Source: Myxococcales bacterium
GTDB lineage: Bacteria > Myxococcota_A > Polyangia > Haliangiales > Haliangiaceae
NCBI GenBank assembly: GCA_947483555.1
Contig: CANKMW010000060.1
Coordinates: 1-57,267, forward strand
Length of the DNA stretch: 57,267 nucleotides
Direction: 5' to 3'
The notes under the pieces were generated by a model that saw only the letters and a program-made list of their open reading frames with translations, did no database searches and was not told the DNA's origin. Made by a program: the position numbers and the translations under genes. Positions 9,626 through 19,762 of the stretch are shown piece by piece (the first letter of the stretch is position 1; the number at the start of each line of letters is the position of its first letter).

Positions 9626-10861
9626 CTACTTCAGCTTCTTCCTGAGCACCTTGATCTCGGCCTCGGCGGTCTTGCGCAGGCCGTCGTCCTTCGACGCCAG
9701 CGTGAGGTACTTCTCGAGCGCGTCGACGGCGAGCTTGTACTTCTTCTGTGCCGCATAGGCGAAGCCGAGGTTGAAGTAGAGGTCGGCGTTGTTGCGGTCG
9801 GTCTGCAGCAGCTCGGTCAGGAACACCTCGGCCTCGGCCGACTTGCCGCTCTCGTACAGCACCTTGGCGAGCTTGCCGGCAGCCTTGGGATGCGGCGGCG
9901 TGGCGGCGAGCGCCTGGCGGTAGGCGGCCATCGCCTCCTCGGTCTTCTTGTTGATGCGCAGCATCTCACCGTAGACGTACCAGTAGCGTGACACCGTCGG
10001 CGACAGCGCGGTCGCCTTCTGCACGCTGGTCTCGGCCTCGAGGTTGTCGCCCATGTCGTTCTGGGAGACGGCGAGCTGGAACCACGCCTCGGCGTCGGTG
10101 GGGTCGGCCTTGGTGGCCTTCATCAACCACGACACCGACTCCTGGACCTCGAACTGGGCCCGTCGCACGACGCCGAGCAGGCGCAGCGCGCGCGCGTTCT
10201 CCGGATCGAGCTCGATCGCCGCCCGCAGCTGCAGCGCCGCCTCGTCAGGCTTCTTGGCCTGCTCGAGCCCGGAGCCGAGCGAGGTGAGGAATCCGGCGTT
10301 CTTGGGGTCAAGCTCGACCGCCTTGCGCAGGTCCTCGATCCCTTCGTCGACCTTGCCCGCCATCACCTGGGCGCGACCACGGGCCTCGAAGCCGGCCGCG
10401 TTCTTGTCGTCGAGATCGATGAGGCCACCGGCGACCTCGATCGCCGTCACCAGGTCGCCGGAACCGATGAGCGCGTTGGCGAAGATCAACGCACCGCGGC
10501 TGTCGGCGGGGTTGGCGTCGTACCAGGTCCGCGCCACGTCGACCGCCTTGTCGGGCAGGGCGTGCGCGAGCAGGAACTTGACGTGCTCGTCGGTGACCGC
10601 GACGTCGGGCTTGGCCTTGCTGGCCTCGCCGTAGCGGGCGTGGGCGGTCTCGACGTCGCCGGCCTTGCCCGCCGCGCGCGCCTCGGCCAGCACCGCCGCC
10701 ACATCGACGGCCTTCTTCTTGACCTTGGGCGGCTTGGCCTCCTTCTTGCCCCCGTTGCAGCCTGCCAGGCCCGCCACCAGCGGAACGACGACCAGCCCGG
10801 CCACGGGGGTTCGCGCGGCCAGGGCCACGGCAACCAGGACTCGACGGAGCGGAGCCTTCAC
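9626..10861 (-). CDS. TPR-repeat lipoprotein
   Basis: A 411-residue lipoprotein. It has a basic N-terminus, hydrophobic stretch (18-33) and lipobox LAGC (Cys35), then a Lys-rich segment (GGKKEAKPPKVKKK). The rest (about 50-400) consists of roughly ten TPR-like helical pairs, for example the run ELDPKNAGFLTSLGSGLEQA and the C-terminal NADLYFNLGFAYAAQKKYK. TPR lipoproteins act as scaffolds in envelope complexes, including type IV pilus and outer-membrane assembly; the specific partner is unknown. GTG at 10861 is preceded by TAGCTT exactly 6 nt upstream and by TTGCGC 17 bp further. It is monocistronic and divergent from 10950. Confidence 0.85.
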   Translation of the reverse strand: MKAPLRRVLVAVALAARTPVAGLVVVPLVAGLAGCNGGKKEAKPPKVKKKAVDVAAVLAEARAAGKAGDVETAHARYGEASKAKPDVAVTDEHVKFLLAHALPDKAVDVARTWYDANPADSRGALIFANALIGSGDLVTAIEVAGGLIDLDDKNAAGFEARGRAQVMAGKVDEGIEDLRKAVELDPKNAGFLTSLGSGLEQAKKPDEAALQLRAAIELDPENARALRLLGVVRRAQFEVQESVSWLMKATKADPTDAEAWFQLAVSQNDMGDNLEAETSVQKATALSPTVSRYWYVYGEMLRINKKTEEAMAAYRQALAATPPHPKAAGKLAKVLYESGKSAEAEVFLTELLQTDRNNADLYFNLGFAYAAQKKYKLAVDALEKYLTLASKDDGLRKTAEAEIKVLRKKLK

Positions 10862-10867
10862 CCCCTG

Positions 10868-10896
10868 AAGCTAACCGTTCGGGGCCCCAGGCGCAA
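10868..10896 (-). promoter_or_regulatory. Promoter TTGCGC-N17-TAGCTT, 6 nt before GTG
   Basis: Minus-strand -35-like TTGCGC (10896-10891), a 17-bp spacer and -10-like TAGCTT (10873-10868), then 6 nt to the GTG at 10861. The geometry fits a leaderless transcript, although a CAGGGGG run in the gap could also serve as a ribosome site. Confidence 0.45.
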
Positions 10897-10949
10897 AACG
10901 TGGGGCCTGTTCAACGCGGACCGCGCCTCGTGTATCCTCCCAGGCGGGG

Positions 10950-12065
10950 ATGGCCCGCATCCGCATCGTCGATGAATGGCTGCGCTCGCCCGCGTCGCCG
11001 CCCAGCCGCTACCGATCGATCATGGTAGTGGCCGAGCGCTGGGCGGAACAGCGAGTGCTCATGCGCGCCTACGCCGACAGCGCCGACCAGACTCGCCCGA
11101 CGATCGTCCTGCACGGCAACGAGGTCGCGATCGGCCCCGCCGGGGTCGATCCCAACGGCGAGTGGGGCCTCCACGTCCAGCCGCCCGTCGACGGCCTGGC
11201 CCAGGAGCTCAAGGACCAGCTCGAGCTGGCGGCCAACCGGCTCGCCGGCAGCAAGGGCAACGCGCCTCGCCTTGCCGACGAGTCGTCACCGTTCGAGCGC
11301 AAGCGCACCAACAACTGGGCGCCGGGCTCGCCACGCGACGAGCCGGGGGCGCCGATCCCGCGCGCCGCCTGGGATCCGGCGGTCGCCGCGTCGCAGCACG
11401 CCGCGCCCGCGGCGGGCCACTCGTACCCGCCGGTGTCATCGCCGTACGCACCGTCGACGCCCGGCGCCGCGACCATGTATCCAGGCGACCCGCAGGTCGC
11501 CACCGTCGTCGGGCCGGCGCACGCGGTCGCCGTGCCGCAGCACCAGTCGGCGGCGTACCTGCCGTCGGCGCCGGCCGCCGAGTTCATCCCGCAGGGGCCC
11601 ATCCGCTCGGATGGCGGCATGACGGTGACGCCGCCATCGAACCCGTCCTTGCGCAAGACGCCGATGCCGATGACGACCGAGCAGCATCACCGCCGTCAGC
11701 GGCGGACCACCAACAATGTGCCGGTGCCCGGCGCCCGCACCGCCCTCGGGTATTCGTCGGGCGCCGGCGCGCAGAACGCGGTCATCCGGCTCGGCTTGCG
11801 GCCGGCCGCAGCGTCGCGGCTCGGCCGCCTCGTCGATCGCACCGTGCCGTCCGACTTCCAGATCACCAGCGTCGAGCGCGCCGTGCTCAACGCGCTCGGC
11901 GAGCGCGAGCACCTGAGCGCGCGCACCATCGGCGAGCTGGCCGGCGTGGTCGACGCCGTGGCCTGGATGGAGGAGCTGGTCGGCAAGCTCGAGCGTTTCG
12001 GCCTCGATATCGTCGCGCCCGGCGAGCCGTCCGGGAGCGACCCGACCTACGTCCTGCGACACTGA
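10950..12065 (+). CDS. Uncharacterised protein with Pro/Ala-rich central linker
   Basis: A 371-residue protein I do not recognise. Residues 1-85 look globular and start ARIRIVDEWLRSPASPPS. Residues about 100-215 are low-complexity, rich in Pro, Ala and Ser (SYPPVSSPYAPSTPGA). The C-terminal part (about 285-371) is helical (QITSVERAVLNALGEREHLS, then VDAVAWMEELVGKLERFGLD) and could be a winged-helix-like module, a guess from helix spacing. No signal peptide or membrane helix is seen. TATCCT lies 11 nt before the ATG with TTCAAC 17 bp further upstream, and AGGCGGGG directly abuts the ATG. Divergent from the TPR lipoprotein; the lipoprotein at 12109 follows. Confidence 0.6.
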   Translation: MARIRIVDEWLRSPASPPSRYRSIMVVAERWAEQRVLMRAYADSADQTRPTIVLHGNEVAIGPAGVDPNGEWGLHVQPPVDGLAQELKDQLELAANRLAGSKGNAPRLADESSPFERKRTNNWAPGSPRDEPGAPIPRAAWDPAVAASQHAAPAAGHSYPPVSSPYAPSTPGAATMYPGDPQVATVVGPAHAVAVPQHQSAAYLPSAPAAEFIPQGPIRSDGGMTVTPPSNPSLRKTPMPMTTEQHHRRQRRTTNNVPVPGARTALGYSSGAGAQNAVIRLGLRPAAASRLGRLVDRTVPSDFQITSVERAVLNALGEREHLSARTIGELAGVVDAVAWMEELVGKLERFGLDIVAPGEPSGSDPTYVLRH

Positions 12066-12108
12066 CCCGGCCCGCTGTCACATCCGCCGGATACCGTCTC
12101 AGCCACTC

Positions 12109-12564
12109 ATGAACAAGATCACGAACCTCTGCGCGGGCCTGGCCCTCTCGTTCGCCGTGGCCGGCTGCGGCATGATGAAGAAGTCGCCCGCCGCCGCCGC
12201 CGGCGGTGGCGAGTCCGCGAAGACCGGCCTCGGTGACACCATGGCCGACGCGGTCGTCTACCAGCGCGGCGCCACGATCTCGGCAGCCGCGCTGTGCCAC
12301 ACCAGCGGCTACGCCAAGCTCACGATCCCGGCCGGCGAGGCCATCAAGCTCGAGGTCACGGTCACCTCGCCCACGGCCGAGGAGGCCTGCATCTCGGTCG
12401 GGTTCCTCAAGGAGAACGGCGGCGACGGCGGCCTGAGCGCCGAGGCGTGCTCGACCAAGTCGCCGCTCACGTACGACGTGACGGCGCAGGAAGGCGCGTC
12501 GTTCCTGCAGATCAGCGAGAACGGCGTCTGCCAGACGGCGACCTTCACCGTCGCGATCAAGTAG
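12109..12564 (+). CDS. Small lipoprotein, unknown function
   Basis: A 151-residue lipoprotein. The signal sequence (LCAGLALSFAVAGC) has a canonical AGC lipobox at Cys20, followed by MMKKSPAAAAGGG. The mature part has four further cysteines (LCHTSG, EEACIS, EACSTK, GVCQTA) likely to form two disulfides. It has a beta-rich pattern ending in TATFTVAIK, resembling small bacterial pre-peptidase C-terminal (PPC)-like beta sandwiches; this fold is inference only. TACCGT lies 11 nt before the ATG. No clear operon partner. Confidence 0.7.
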   Translation: MNKITNLCAGLALSFAVAGCGMMKKSPAAAAGGGESAKTGLGDTMADAVVYQRGATISAAALCHTSGYAKLTIPAGEAIKLEVTVTSPTAEEACISVGFLKENGGDGGLSAEACSTKSPLTYDVTAQEGASFLQISENGVCQTATFTVAIK

Positions 12565-12655
12565 CCCGCTCGGAGCCAGATCGCGTGCTCGGTCGCAGGT
12601 GCCCCGGGCCGGTCCCGCTCGCGTGGCGTCGGTTGGCGCGCTAGGCTCGGCCATC

Positions 12656-13228
12656 ATGACCGACGTCGGCGCTCTGGCCGTGGAGGCTCGCTTTCCGATC
12701 TCGGTGGACATCTATCATCGGATGATCGACGGCGGCCTCCTCGCGGAGGGCGATCGCATCGAGCTGCTCGAGGGAGTGATCGTCGCCATGAGCCCGCACT
12801 CGTCGGAACACGCGCGCGTGGTCTCCGCGCTGCAGAAGATCTTCCGCGCGCTCGGCGATGAGTGGGCGGTGAGGTGTCAGCTCCCGTTGACGCTGGCGCG
12901 CTCGGAACCCGAGCCGGATCTCGCGGTCTGCCCGCAGCCGCTCGAGGACGCGGCGGCGCGCCACCCGACGACCGCCAGTCTTGTCGCCGAGGTCGCGCGA
13001 TCGTCGCTCGAGCTGGATCGGGCCAAGGCATCGATCTACGCCGAGGCTGGCGTGATCGAGTACTGGTTGATCGACGTCCTCGCTCAGCGTGTGGAGATCT
13101 TTCGCGATCCCGACGGAGCGCGGTACCGCACCGCCGCGGTCGCCGACCTCGGCGAGACCATCGCGCCGGTCGCCGTGCCGACGCTCGTGGTGGAGGTAGC
13201 TCGCCTGTTCCGCGCCTCGCGCCGGTGA
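12656..13228 (+). CDS. Uma2-family (DUF820) PD-(D/E)XK nuclease-like protein
   Basis: A 190-residue Uma2/DUF820 protein, a family with a restriction-endonuclease fold that is expanded in cyanobacteria and myxobacteria and whose biological role is not established. The visible family path is IELLEGVIVAMSP near the N-terminus, EPEPDLAVCP (catalytic Asp), then AEVARSSLELDRAK with the putative catalytic Glu and Lys, and VIEYWLIDV. Length is normal. The start at 12656 (MTDVGALAVEARF) is preferred over an in-frame codon 57 bp upstream because TAGGCT lies 8 nt before it. Convergent with the POT transporter, only 9 bp between stops. Confidence 0.85.
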   Translation: MTDVGALAVEARFPISVDIYHRMIDGGLLAEGDRIELLEGVIVAMSPHSSEHARVVSALQKIFRALGDEWAVRCQLPLTLARSEPEPDLAVCPQPLEDAAARHPTTASLVAEVARSSLELDRAKASIYAEAGVIEYWLIDVLAQRVEIFRDPDGARYRTAAVADLGETIAPVAVPTLVVEVARLFRASRR

Positions 13229-13237
13229 CCTTGCGGC

Positions 13238-14872
<1,635 letters not shown>

Positions 14873-15008
14873 AGGCCGGGGACACTAACACGTGAAGGCG
14901 GATGTCGTACCTGGGGCCGCTGGCGCCCGGTCACAGCGCTGCGGCGAGCGGATCTCGCTGCGGCGCCACGGGTGTCGCTTGGCAGACCGCTGGCGTATCG
15001 TGCGATCG

Positions 15009-15701
15009 ATGGGGGCATCGCCGGAGTCGTTCCTGACCAAGCTCGCGCCCGGCGTCGAGGTCGCGGCGGGCAAGGTCCGTGGCCTGGCGGCGGTGGCGCA
15101 AGCGCTCGAGGCCGCCGGCCTGGTGGCGACGCGCAAGGACGGGCGCACGCTGCTGGTGGCGATGACCGCGGCCGGGACCGCCCGCGCTGCACAGCTGGCG
15201 ACGACGGCGGCGGCGACCGCGGCGGCCACCGCTGCGGCGAAGGTCGCCAAGGTGAAGGCCGCCAGGCCGGCCACGACGAAGCCGGCCACCGCAGCCCAGC
15301 GGCTGGCGGCGCTCGAAGCGGCGCTCACCGCCGTGGTCGAACGCGTGGCCACGCTCGAAGGCCGAACCCCGGCGGGTGACGCACCCCGGCCGGGCGCCGG
15401 CGCCGGCAACGGCAACCGCGCCGGGGACGAGGCCATCCGCACCGCCGTGCTCGCCGCGGTCGGCGAGCTCGATGCCCGCCACCGCGCCGGCGGCCTGGTG
15501 CCCATCCCCGACGTCCGCGCCGAGCTGCGCCGCACCGGGGTCACGGCCGACGACGCCACGGTCACGGCTGCGCTCGAGGCCCTCGAGCGAGCCTGGAAGA
15601 TCGATCTGTCCGTGGCCCAGGCACCGACGCAGGTGGCGGATCGCGCCGCCGGCATCGAGCGGCCGGGGCGCGGCTTGCTCTACTACGTGGCCCGGAGGTG
15701 A
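15009..15701 (+). CDS. Putative double winged-helix protein, partner of AAA ATPase
   Basis: A 230-residue protein I do not recognise by name. The N-terminal 55 residues look like a winged helix (VRGLAAVAQALEAAGLVATR, then DGRTLLVAMT). An Ala/Lys-rich segment with coiled-coil potential follows (about 60-125, including AALEAALTAVVERVATLEG). A second winged-helix-like unit lies at about 140-230 (VPIPDVRAELRRTGVTADDA, then ALERAWKIDLS and GLLYYVARR). The ATG is chosen from TATCGT 7 nt upstream; an in-frame ATG 117 bp earlier lies in atypical sequence. Its stop is embedded in GTGATC at the start of the ATPase gene and its last codons carry that gene's GGAGG ribosome site. The two proteins are clearly co-expressed. 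Confidence 0.6.
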   Translation: MGASPESFLTKLAPGVEVAAGKVRGLAAVAQALEAAGLVATRKDGRTLLVAMTAAGTARAAQLATTAAATAAATAAAKVAKVKAARPATTKPATAAQRLAALEAALTAVVERVATLEGRTPAGDAPRPGAGAGNGNRAGDEAIRTAVLAAVGELDARHRAGGLVPIPDVRAELRRTGVTADDATVTAALEALERAWKIDLSVAQAPTQVADRAAGIERPGRGLLYYVARR

Positions 15702-15703
15702 TC

Positions 15704-17620
15704 GTGGATCTCGCCCGCCTGCTCCTCGAAGCTCCGAGCCCGTTCGCCGATCCGGTGGTGCGGCTCGACCTCGAAGTCGCGCCACCGCCCGACGTCGCCA
15801 CCGTCCACGCCTCGGTGCGCACCGCGATCGGCGAGGCCATCGCCATCGTCGGCAAGGAACGCCGGGCCCAGATGGTGCTGGTCACCGGCGATCCGGGCAT
15901 GGGCAAGACCCACCAGCTCGCCCACCTGCGACGGCGCGCCGAGGGCCAGTACGTCTGCATCGACGTGCCGCCGCTGAAGGACACCTCGCCGTTCGGGCAT
16001 CTCGCCCGCTACGCGGTGCAAGGGCTGGCCGCGGCCGGCGTGCTCGAGCGGCTGCTGTGGGAGGTGTTGCGCCAGGTCGCGGTGGCGGTGCGCGCCGACG
16101 CCGACGACCACGGCGACGACGACGTGGTGGCGCGCATCGACGACGCGTTGCTGGGCAGCGACCGCTTCGCCATGGCGTTCCGCTCGATGGCGCAACAGGA
16201 CCCCGGCCTCGGGCCCTTGCTCTACAAGCGCGGCCGGCGGCTGCTGCCGCTGTCGACCTTGCCGGCCGACTTCGGCCGCGTGCTGGGTTGCATCACGGAT
16301 CGCGAAGCCGAGCGCGCGATCGTCGACTGGCTGCGCGCCGCCGAGCTGGCCGAGGAAGATCTGGCGCTGCTCGGGCTCGAGCACGGCGTCGACACCGAGG
16401 CGCGGGCGTTCGAGGTCGTGCGCGCGCTCTGCCTGTCATCGCAGCGGCCGATGGTCCTGTGCCTCGATCAGCTCGAGTCGATCGCCGGGTTGATCGGCGC
16501 CGAGGGCGTGGCGCGCATGTTCACGGCGCTCATGGAGCTGTACCAGCAGGCGCCGGTCGCCATCGTGCTCATGTGCCAGACCCAGCAGTGGATCGAGCTG
16601 CGCCGGGACGTGCCGCAGGCCGCCGTCGATCGCATCCGCGTCCTGCCGCCGCTGTCCAAGCCCACCGCCGCCGAGGCGCTGGCCATCGTCGCCAGCCGGC
16701 TCGACGCCGTGTGGACGCCGCACGGCGCGATCGCGCCCTACCCGACCTGGCCGTTCCCGGAGCTGGTGGTGCGCACCCTGGTCGAGGAACGCCGGCCGAC
16801 GATCCGCGGGCTGCTGCTCGAGATCGACGCCCATCTGGGCGAGATGCGCCGCGCCGGCCGCATCAGCGAGCTGGGCGGTGGCGGCGACCAGGTCGACGGT
16901 GATCCGGCGAACGCGCCCCCCACCGCGGCGCCGGTCGCGGCCAGGCTGGCCCCGCCGCCGGTCGACGAGCTGGCCGCGCTGCGGGCGGCGCGCGATCGCT
17001 ACCGCCGCGTCGCCGACGAGCGTCGCGAGCTGGCGACCCCGGCGTTCCGCGAAGAGCTGTTGCGGCACGGCGTGCTCGCGGTGCTCGAGCACGCCAAGCA
17101 GCGCGGCGTGACGATCGCCGGCGTCAAGGTCGCGCTGGTGACCAGCCCCGAGAAGCCCAAGGTCGGGCCGCGGCCGCCGGCGATCATCACGCTCGAGACC
17201 CCGGCCGGGCCGCGGCGACTCGCGGTCGACGTCCACTCCAGCGAGCCGCGCTCGACCCATCGCGTGCTGGCCCGCCTCCGCGACCTGGTCGACGAGCACG
17301 CCGCCGACTGCGCGGTGTTGCTGCGCGAGCGCGACGCGCCGCTGCCGGAGTCGGCCAAGCGCTCGCACCAGCTGCTCGATGAGCTCGGCCAGCGCGGCGG
17401 CGCGCTGATCTGGCTCGAGGAGCCGGACGCCATGCGCCTGGTCGCGGCCGAGCTGTTGCTCGACGCCGCCAGCGCCGCCGAGGTGCTGGTCGGCAACCGC
17501 AACGCCACCCGCGACGAGGTGCTCGGCTTCCTGTTCGATCACGATCGGCTCGGCGAGTTGCTGGTGCCGCTGATCAGCCGCGGCACCGCCACGCCACCGC
17601 GCGCGGCGCGCACCGGCTGA
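15704..17620 (+). CDS. AAA-type ATPase of unknown system
   Basis: A P-loop ATPase of 638 residues counted from GTG 15704, or 640 from GTG 15698. Walker A GDPGMGKT is at about residues 62-69 and Walker B VLCLDQLE at about 251-258. The ATPase part (about 1-400) resembles ORC/STAND-like AAA_16 modules. Residues about 425-638 are a distinct C-terminal domain after a Pro/Ala linker. That domain has a strand-rich core (IITLETPAGPRRLAVDVHSS), then ADCAVLLRERDAPLP and GALIWLEEPDAMRL, and could be a nuclease-like or Rossmann-like fold; this is unverified. GGAGG (15694-15698) is ideally spaced for GTG 15704, while GTG 15698 gives a GTGA overlap. The pair with the winged-helix gene suggests a nucleic-acid-directed ATPase complex. 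Confidence 0.75.
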   Translation: MDLARLLLEAPSPFADPVVRLDLEVAPPPDVATVHASVRTAIGEAIAIVGKERRAQMVLVTGDPGMGKTHQLAHLRRRAEGQYVCIDVPPLKDTSPFGHLARYAVQGLAAAGVLERLLWEVLRQVAVAVRADADDHGDDDVVARIDDALLGSDRFAMAFRSMAQQDPGLGPLLYKRGRRLLPLSTLPADFGRVLGCITDREAERAIVDWLRAAELAEEDLALLGLEHGVDTEARAFEVVRALCLSSQRPMVLCLDQLESIAGLIGAEGVARMFTALMELYQQAPVAIVLMCQTQQWIELRRDVPQAAVDRIRVLPPLSKPTAAEALAIVASRLDAVWTPHGAIAPYPTWPFPELVVRTLVEERRPTIRGLLLEIDAHLGEMRRAGRISELGGGGDQVDGDPANAPPTAAPVAARLAPPPVDELAALRAARDRYRRVADERRELATPAFREELLRHGVLAVLEHAKQRGVTIAGVKVALVTSPEKPKVGPRPPAIITLETPAGPRRLAVDVHSSEPRSTHRVLARLRDLVDEHAADCAVLLRERDAPLPESAKRSHQLLDELGQRGGALIWLEEPDAMRLVAAELLLDAASAAEVLVGNRNATRDEVLGFLFDHDRLGELLVPLISRGTATPPRAARTG

Positions 17621-17646
17621 CCGGTCGGGTCGGCGCCGCCCGTGCC

Positions 17647-17675
17647 TTGTCACCGACGATGACGCGGCCTATCGT
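17647..17675 (+). promoter_or_regulatory. Promoter TTGTCA-N17-TATCGT, leaderless spacing
   Basis: The -35-like TTGTCA (17647-17652), 17-bp spacer and -10-like TATCGT (17670-17675) are followed by exactly 6 nt and the ATG at 17682. So this gene likely has its own promoter rather than depending on the ATPase operon. Confidence 0.55.
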
Positions 17676-17681
17676 CGCGCC

Positions 17682-18788
17682 ATGTCGGATCTCGACGACC
17701 TCATCACCGCCTTCATCGCCGAGGAGTACCAGCCGGCCCGTCCTGCCAAGGACGCGCTGGTCGCCGATGCGGATCCGCAGACCTCGGCGCACCTCGCCGG
17801 GTTGCTCCACGGCTGGCTCGACAACGACCAGCGCGGCGAGAAGCCGGGATCGATCGCGGTCAGCCACGCGCTCTACGTCCTGGGTGACCGTGGCGACCGG
17901 ATCGCCATCCCGACCATGCTCGAGATCGCCCGCCGGGTCCACCCGACCGCGGAGGCGGCCAACAAGGTGGTGTTCCACTGCGCGCTGCTCGCCATGGGCG
18001 CCTTCGTCGACGATCCCGCGGTGCAGGCGCTGCTCGTCGAGGTGCTCGCCATGCCGGCCGCGGACCTCGACGAACAGAACCGCTTCCAGAAGCTGATCGA
18101 GGGCCTGACCATGAAGGCACCTCCGGACATCGTGTACGACCTGCTGGGCAGCTACGCTCGGTCCGAGGAGCGCCGCGACATCAAGCGTGACAAGACCCTG
18201 TTCGCGCTGAAGCAGTCCGCGGAGGCCAAGCGTCCGATCGACCGCCGCTGGGCGCCGATCGCGGCCAGGATGATCGAGGTCGAGCTACCCGGCAACGCCG
18301 GGCCGGGCATGTACGCGGTGACCATCCTGGCCGCCGCGGTGCAGCCCGACCAGGCGGACCTGCTCATCGACCTGGCGTCGCGCCAACCGCTCGGCGCTTC
18401 GCTGCTCACCGCCCTCGGCAAGACCCGCGACCGCCGCGGCGTGCCGATCCTCGAGCGCGCCCTCGGCGACAGCAACGCCTACGTCAACGCTGCCGCCGGT
18501 GCCGCGCTGCGGTTCTTCGGCGACCCCGAGCTGCGCGAGCGCGGCCTGCGGGCCGTGACCACCCAGCTCGCCGAGTACCTCGCCAGCTGGGAGAAGGCGG
18601 GCGACGCCGTCATCCTGTGCAAGGCGCTGCGGGCCATCGACGAGCCGACCATCGCGGCCGAGCTCGAGGCGCACGCCAAGGCGGTCAAGAAGCGGGGCGC
18701 CAAGCGGGTGGCCGAGAAGGAAGCCAAGGAGCACGCGCTCGAGGCGCTGCAAGCCCTGCTCGCCCACCTGCAGCGCGACCGGGCGTAG
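17682..18788 (+). CDS. HEAT-like repeat protein
   Basis: A 368-residue cytosolic, helix-rich protein. Repeated helical pairs resemble HEAT/ARM repeats (LLHGWLDNDQ, IAIPTMLEIARRVHPTAE, VPILERALGDSNAYVNAAAG, AALRFFGDPELRERGLRAV). The C-terminus is Lys/Glu-rich (AVKKRGAKRVAEKEAKEH) and may form a coiled coil. No catalytic motif or signal is seen. HEAT proteins are generally protein-binding scaffolds. It follows the ATPase by 61 bp but has an independent promoter with leaderless spacing, so functional linkage to the ATPase is only suggested by position. Confidence 0.65.
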   Translation: MSDLDDLITAFIAEEYQPARPAKDALVADADPQTSAHLAGLLHGWLDNDQRGEKPGSIAVSHALYVLGDRGDRIAIPTMLEIARRVHPTAEAANKVVFHCALLAMGAFVDDPAVQALLVEVLAMPAADLDEQNRFQKLIEGLTMKAPPDIVYDLLGSYARSEERRDIKRDKTLFALKQSAEAKRPIDRRWAPIAARMIEVELPGNAGPGMYAVTILAAAVQPDQADLLIDLASRQPLGASLLTALGKTRDRRGVPILERALGDSNAYVNAAAGAALRFFGDPELRERGLRAVTTQLAEYLASWEKAGDAVILCKALRAIDEPTIAAELEAHAKAVKKRGAKRVAEKEAKEHALEALQALLAHLQRDRA

Positions 18789-18826
18789 CGAGCCGCCGGC
18801 GCGTTCGCTGCCGTCGGCGCCCGCGC

Positions 18827-19747
18827 TCAGTGACCTTCGAGCGACACCAGCAACCACGTTCCCTTGTGCCACTGCAGCTCCAGGCGCACCACGTCGTCGG
18901 TGCCGACCTCGAGGCTGATGCGCCCGACCCCGGTCCCGGACGCTCCGCCTCGCAGGTGGTCGAGGACCTGGTCGACCTCGACGGGGATCTTGGGGAAGCT
19001 GTTCTCCTTGCACGCCTTGGCCAGCGCCTTGGCGTTCTTGAGCTTGGCCGTGTACGAATCCTCCTCGGCTTCCACGCTGTGGACGACCGGGAACTTCGCC
19101 ACCCTGGCCAGGGCCTTGTCGTCACAGCTCGCCACCGCTGCCCGCAGCGCGGTCACCGCGGCCGGCAAGGCGGTCATCGCCTCGGGCGGTACACCGTAGA
19201 GGAGCTCCACCACCTCGGCGCGCTCGTTCACGATCTGGAGCTCGGTGATGCAGGTTTCGTCGACCTTCAGATCGTCGCCCCGCTCGACGCCGGCGAGGCC
19301 GATCTCGAGCGTCGTCACCATGCGGCTCTTGCGCAGATCGAGCTTGAGCATGGTGTCGTAGGCGCTGGTCAGCGCCGCCGCCTTGGCGAACTGCTGCAGC
19401 GGCTCGCCGGCCTTCTCGGCGCTGGCCGCGGCCAGCTTGGAGACCCGGTTGCTGGCCTGGTAGATCTTCGCCGACCCGTGCTTGCCGACCATGAGGTTGA
19501 TCTTCGACACCGCGACCGGCCGCGACAGCCGCAAGGTGATGGTCTCCCCGGCGCCCTCGTCGGCCTTGCCTTCACACCAGGCGGTGCCGTGATTGCCATC
19601 GAGCGCGCGCCACGCCGCGAACTTGTCGGCCTTGCCCTTGGCCGTCGACGACGCCACCACCTCGACCCCGACCCAGTCCTCCGCCATCGCCGCGGCGGGC
19701 ACCAGCACATACGCCAGCACAGCTCCCAGCACGACCCGATGCTTCAT
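18827..19747 (-). CDS. Secreted protein with discoidin-like (NADase-type glycan-binding) domain
   Basis: A 306-residue exported protein with a signal peptide at 1-22 (VLVPAAAMA, then EDW). Residues about 25-175 match the discoidin-like domain described as NADase-type glycan-binding: SSTAKGKADKFAAWRALDG, then GTAWCEGKADEGAGETITL and INLMVGKHG. The later part (about 190-306) is a separate alpha/beta region ending RLELQWHKGTWLLVSLEGH. TAGAAT lies exactly 6 nt before the ATG. The lectin-like domain suggests binding to surface glycans, but no enzymatic domain is attached. Convergent with the HEAT gene. Confidence 0.7.
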   Translation of the reverse strand: MKHRVVLGAVLAYVLVPAAAMAEDWVGVEVVASSTAKGKADKFAAWRALDGNHGTAWCEGKADEGAGETITLRLSRPVAVSKINLMVGKHGSAKIYQASNRVSKLAAASAEKAGEPLQQFAKAAALTSAYDTMLKLDLRKSRMVTTLEIGLAGVERGDDLKVDETCITELQIVNERAEVVELLYGVPPEAMTALPAAVTALRAAVASCDDKALARVAKFPVVHSVEAEEDSYTAKLKNAKALAKACKENSFPKIPVEVDQVLDHLRGGASGTGVGRISLEVGTDDVVRLELQWHKGTWLLVSLEGH

Positions 19748-19753
19748 GCCGCC

Positions 19754-19759
19754 ATTCTA
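19754..19759 (-). promoter_or_regulatory. -10-like TAGAAT, 6 nt before ATG
   Basis: Minus-strand TAGAAT followed by 6 nt and the ATG at 19747. No convincing -35 is seen. Confidence 0.45.
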
Positions 19760-19762
19760 CGC

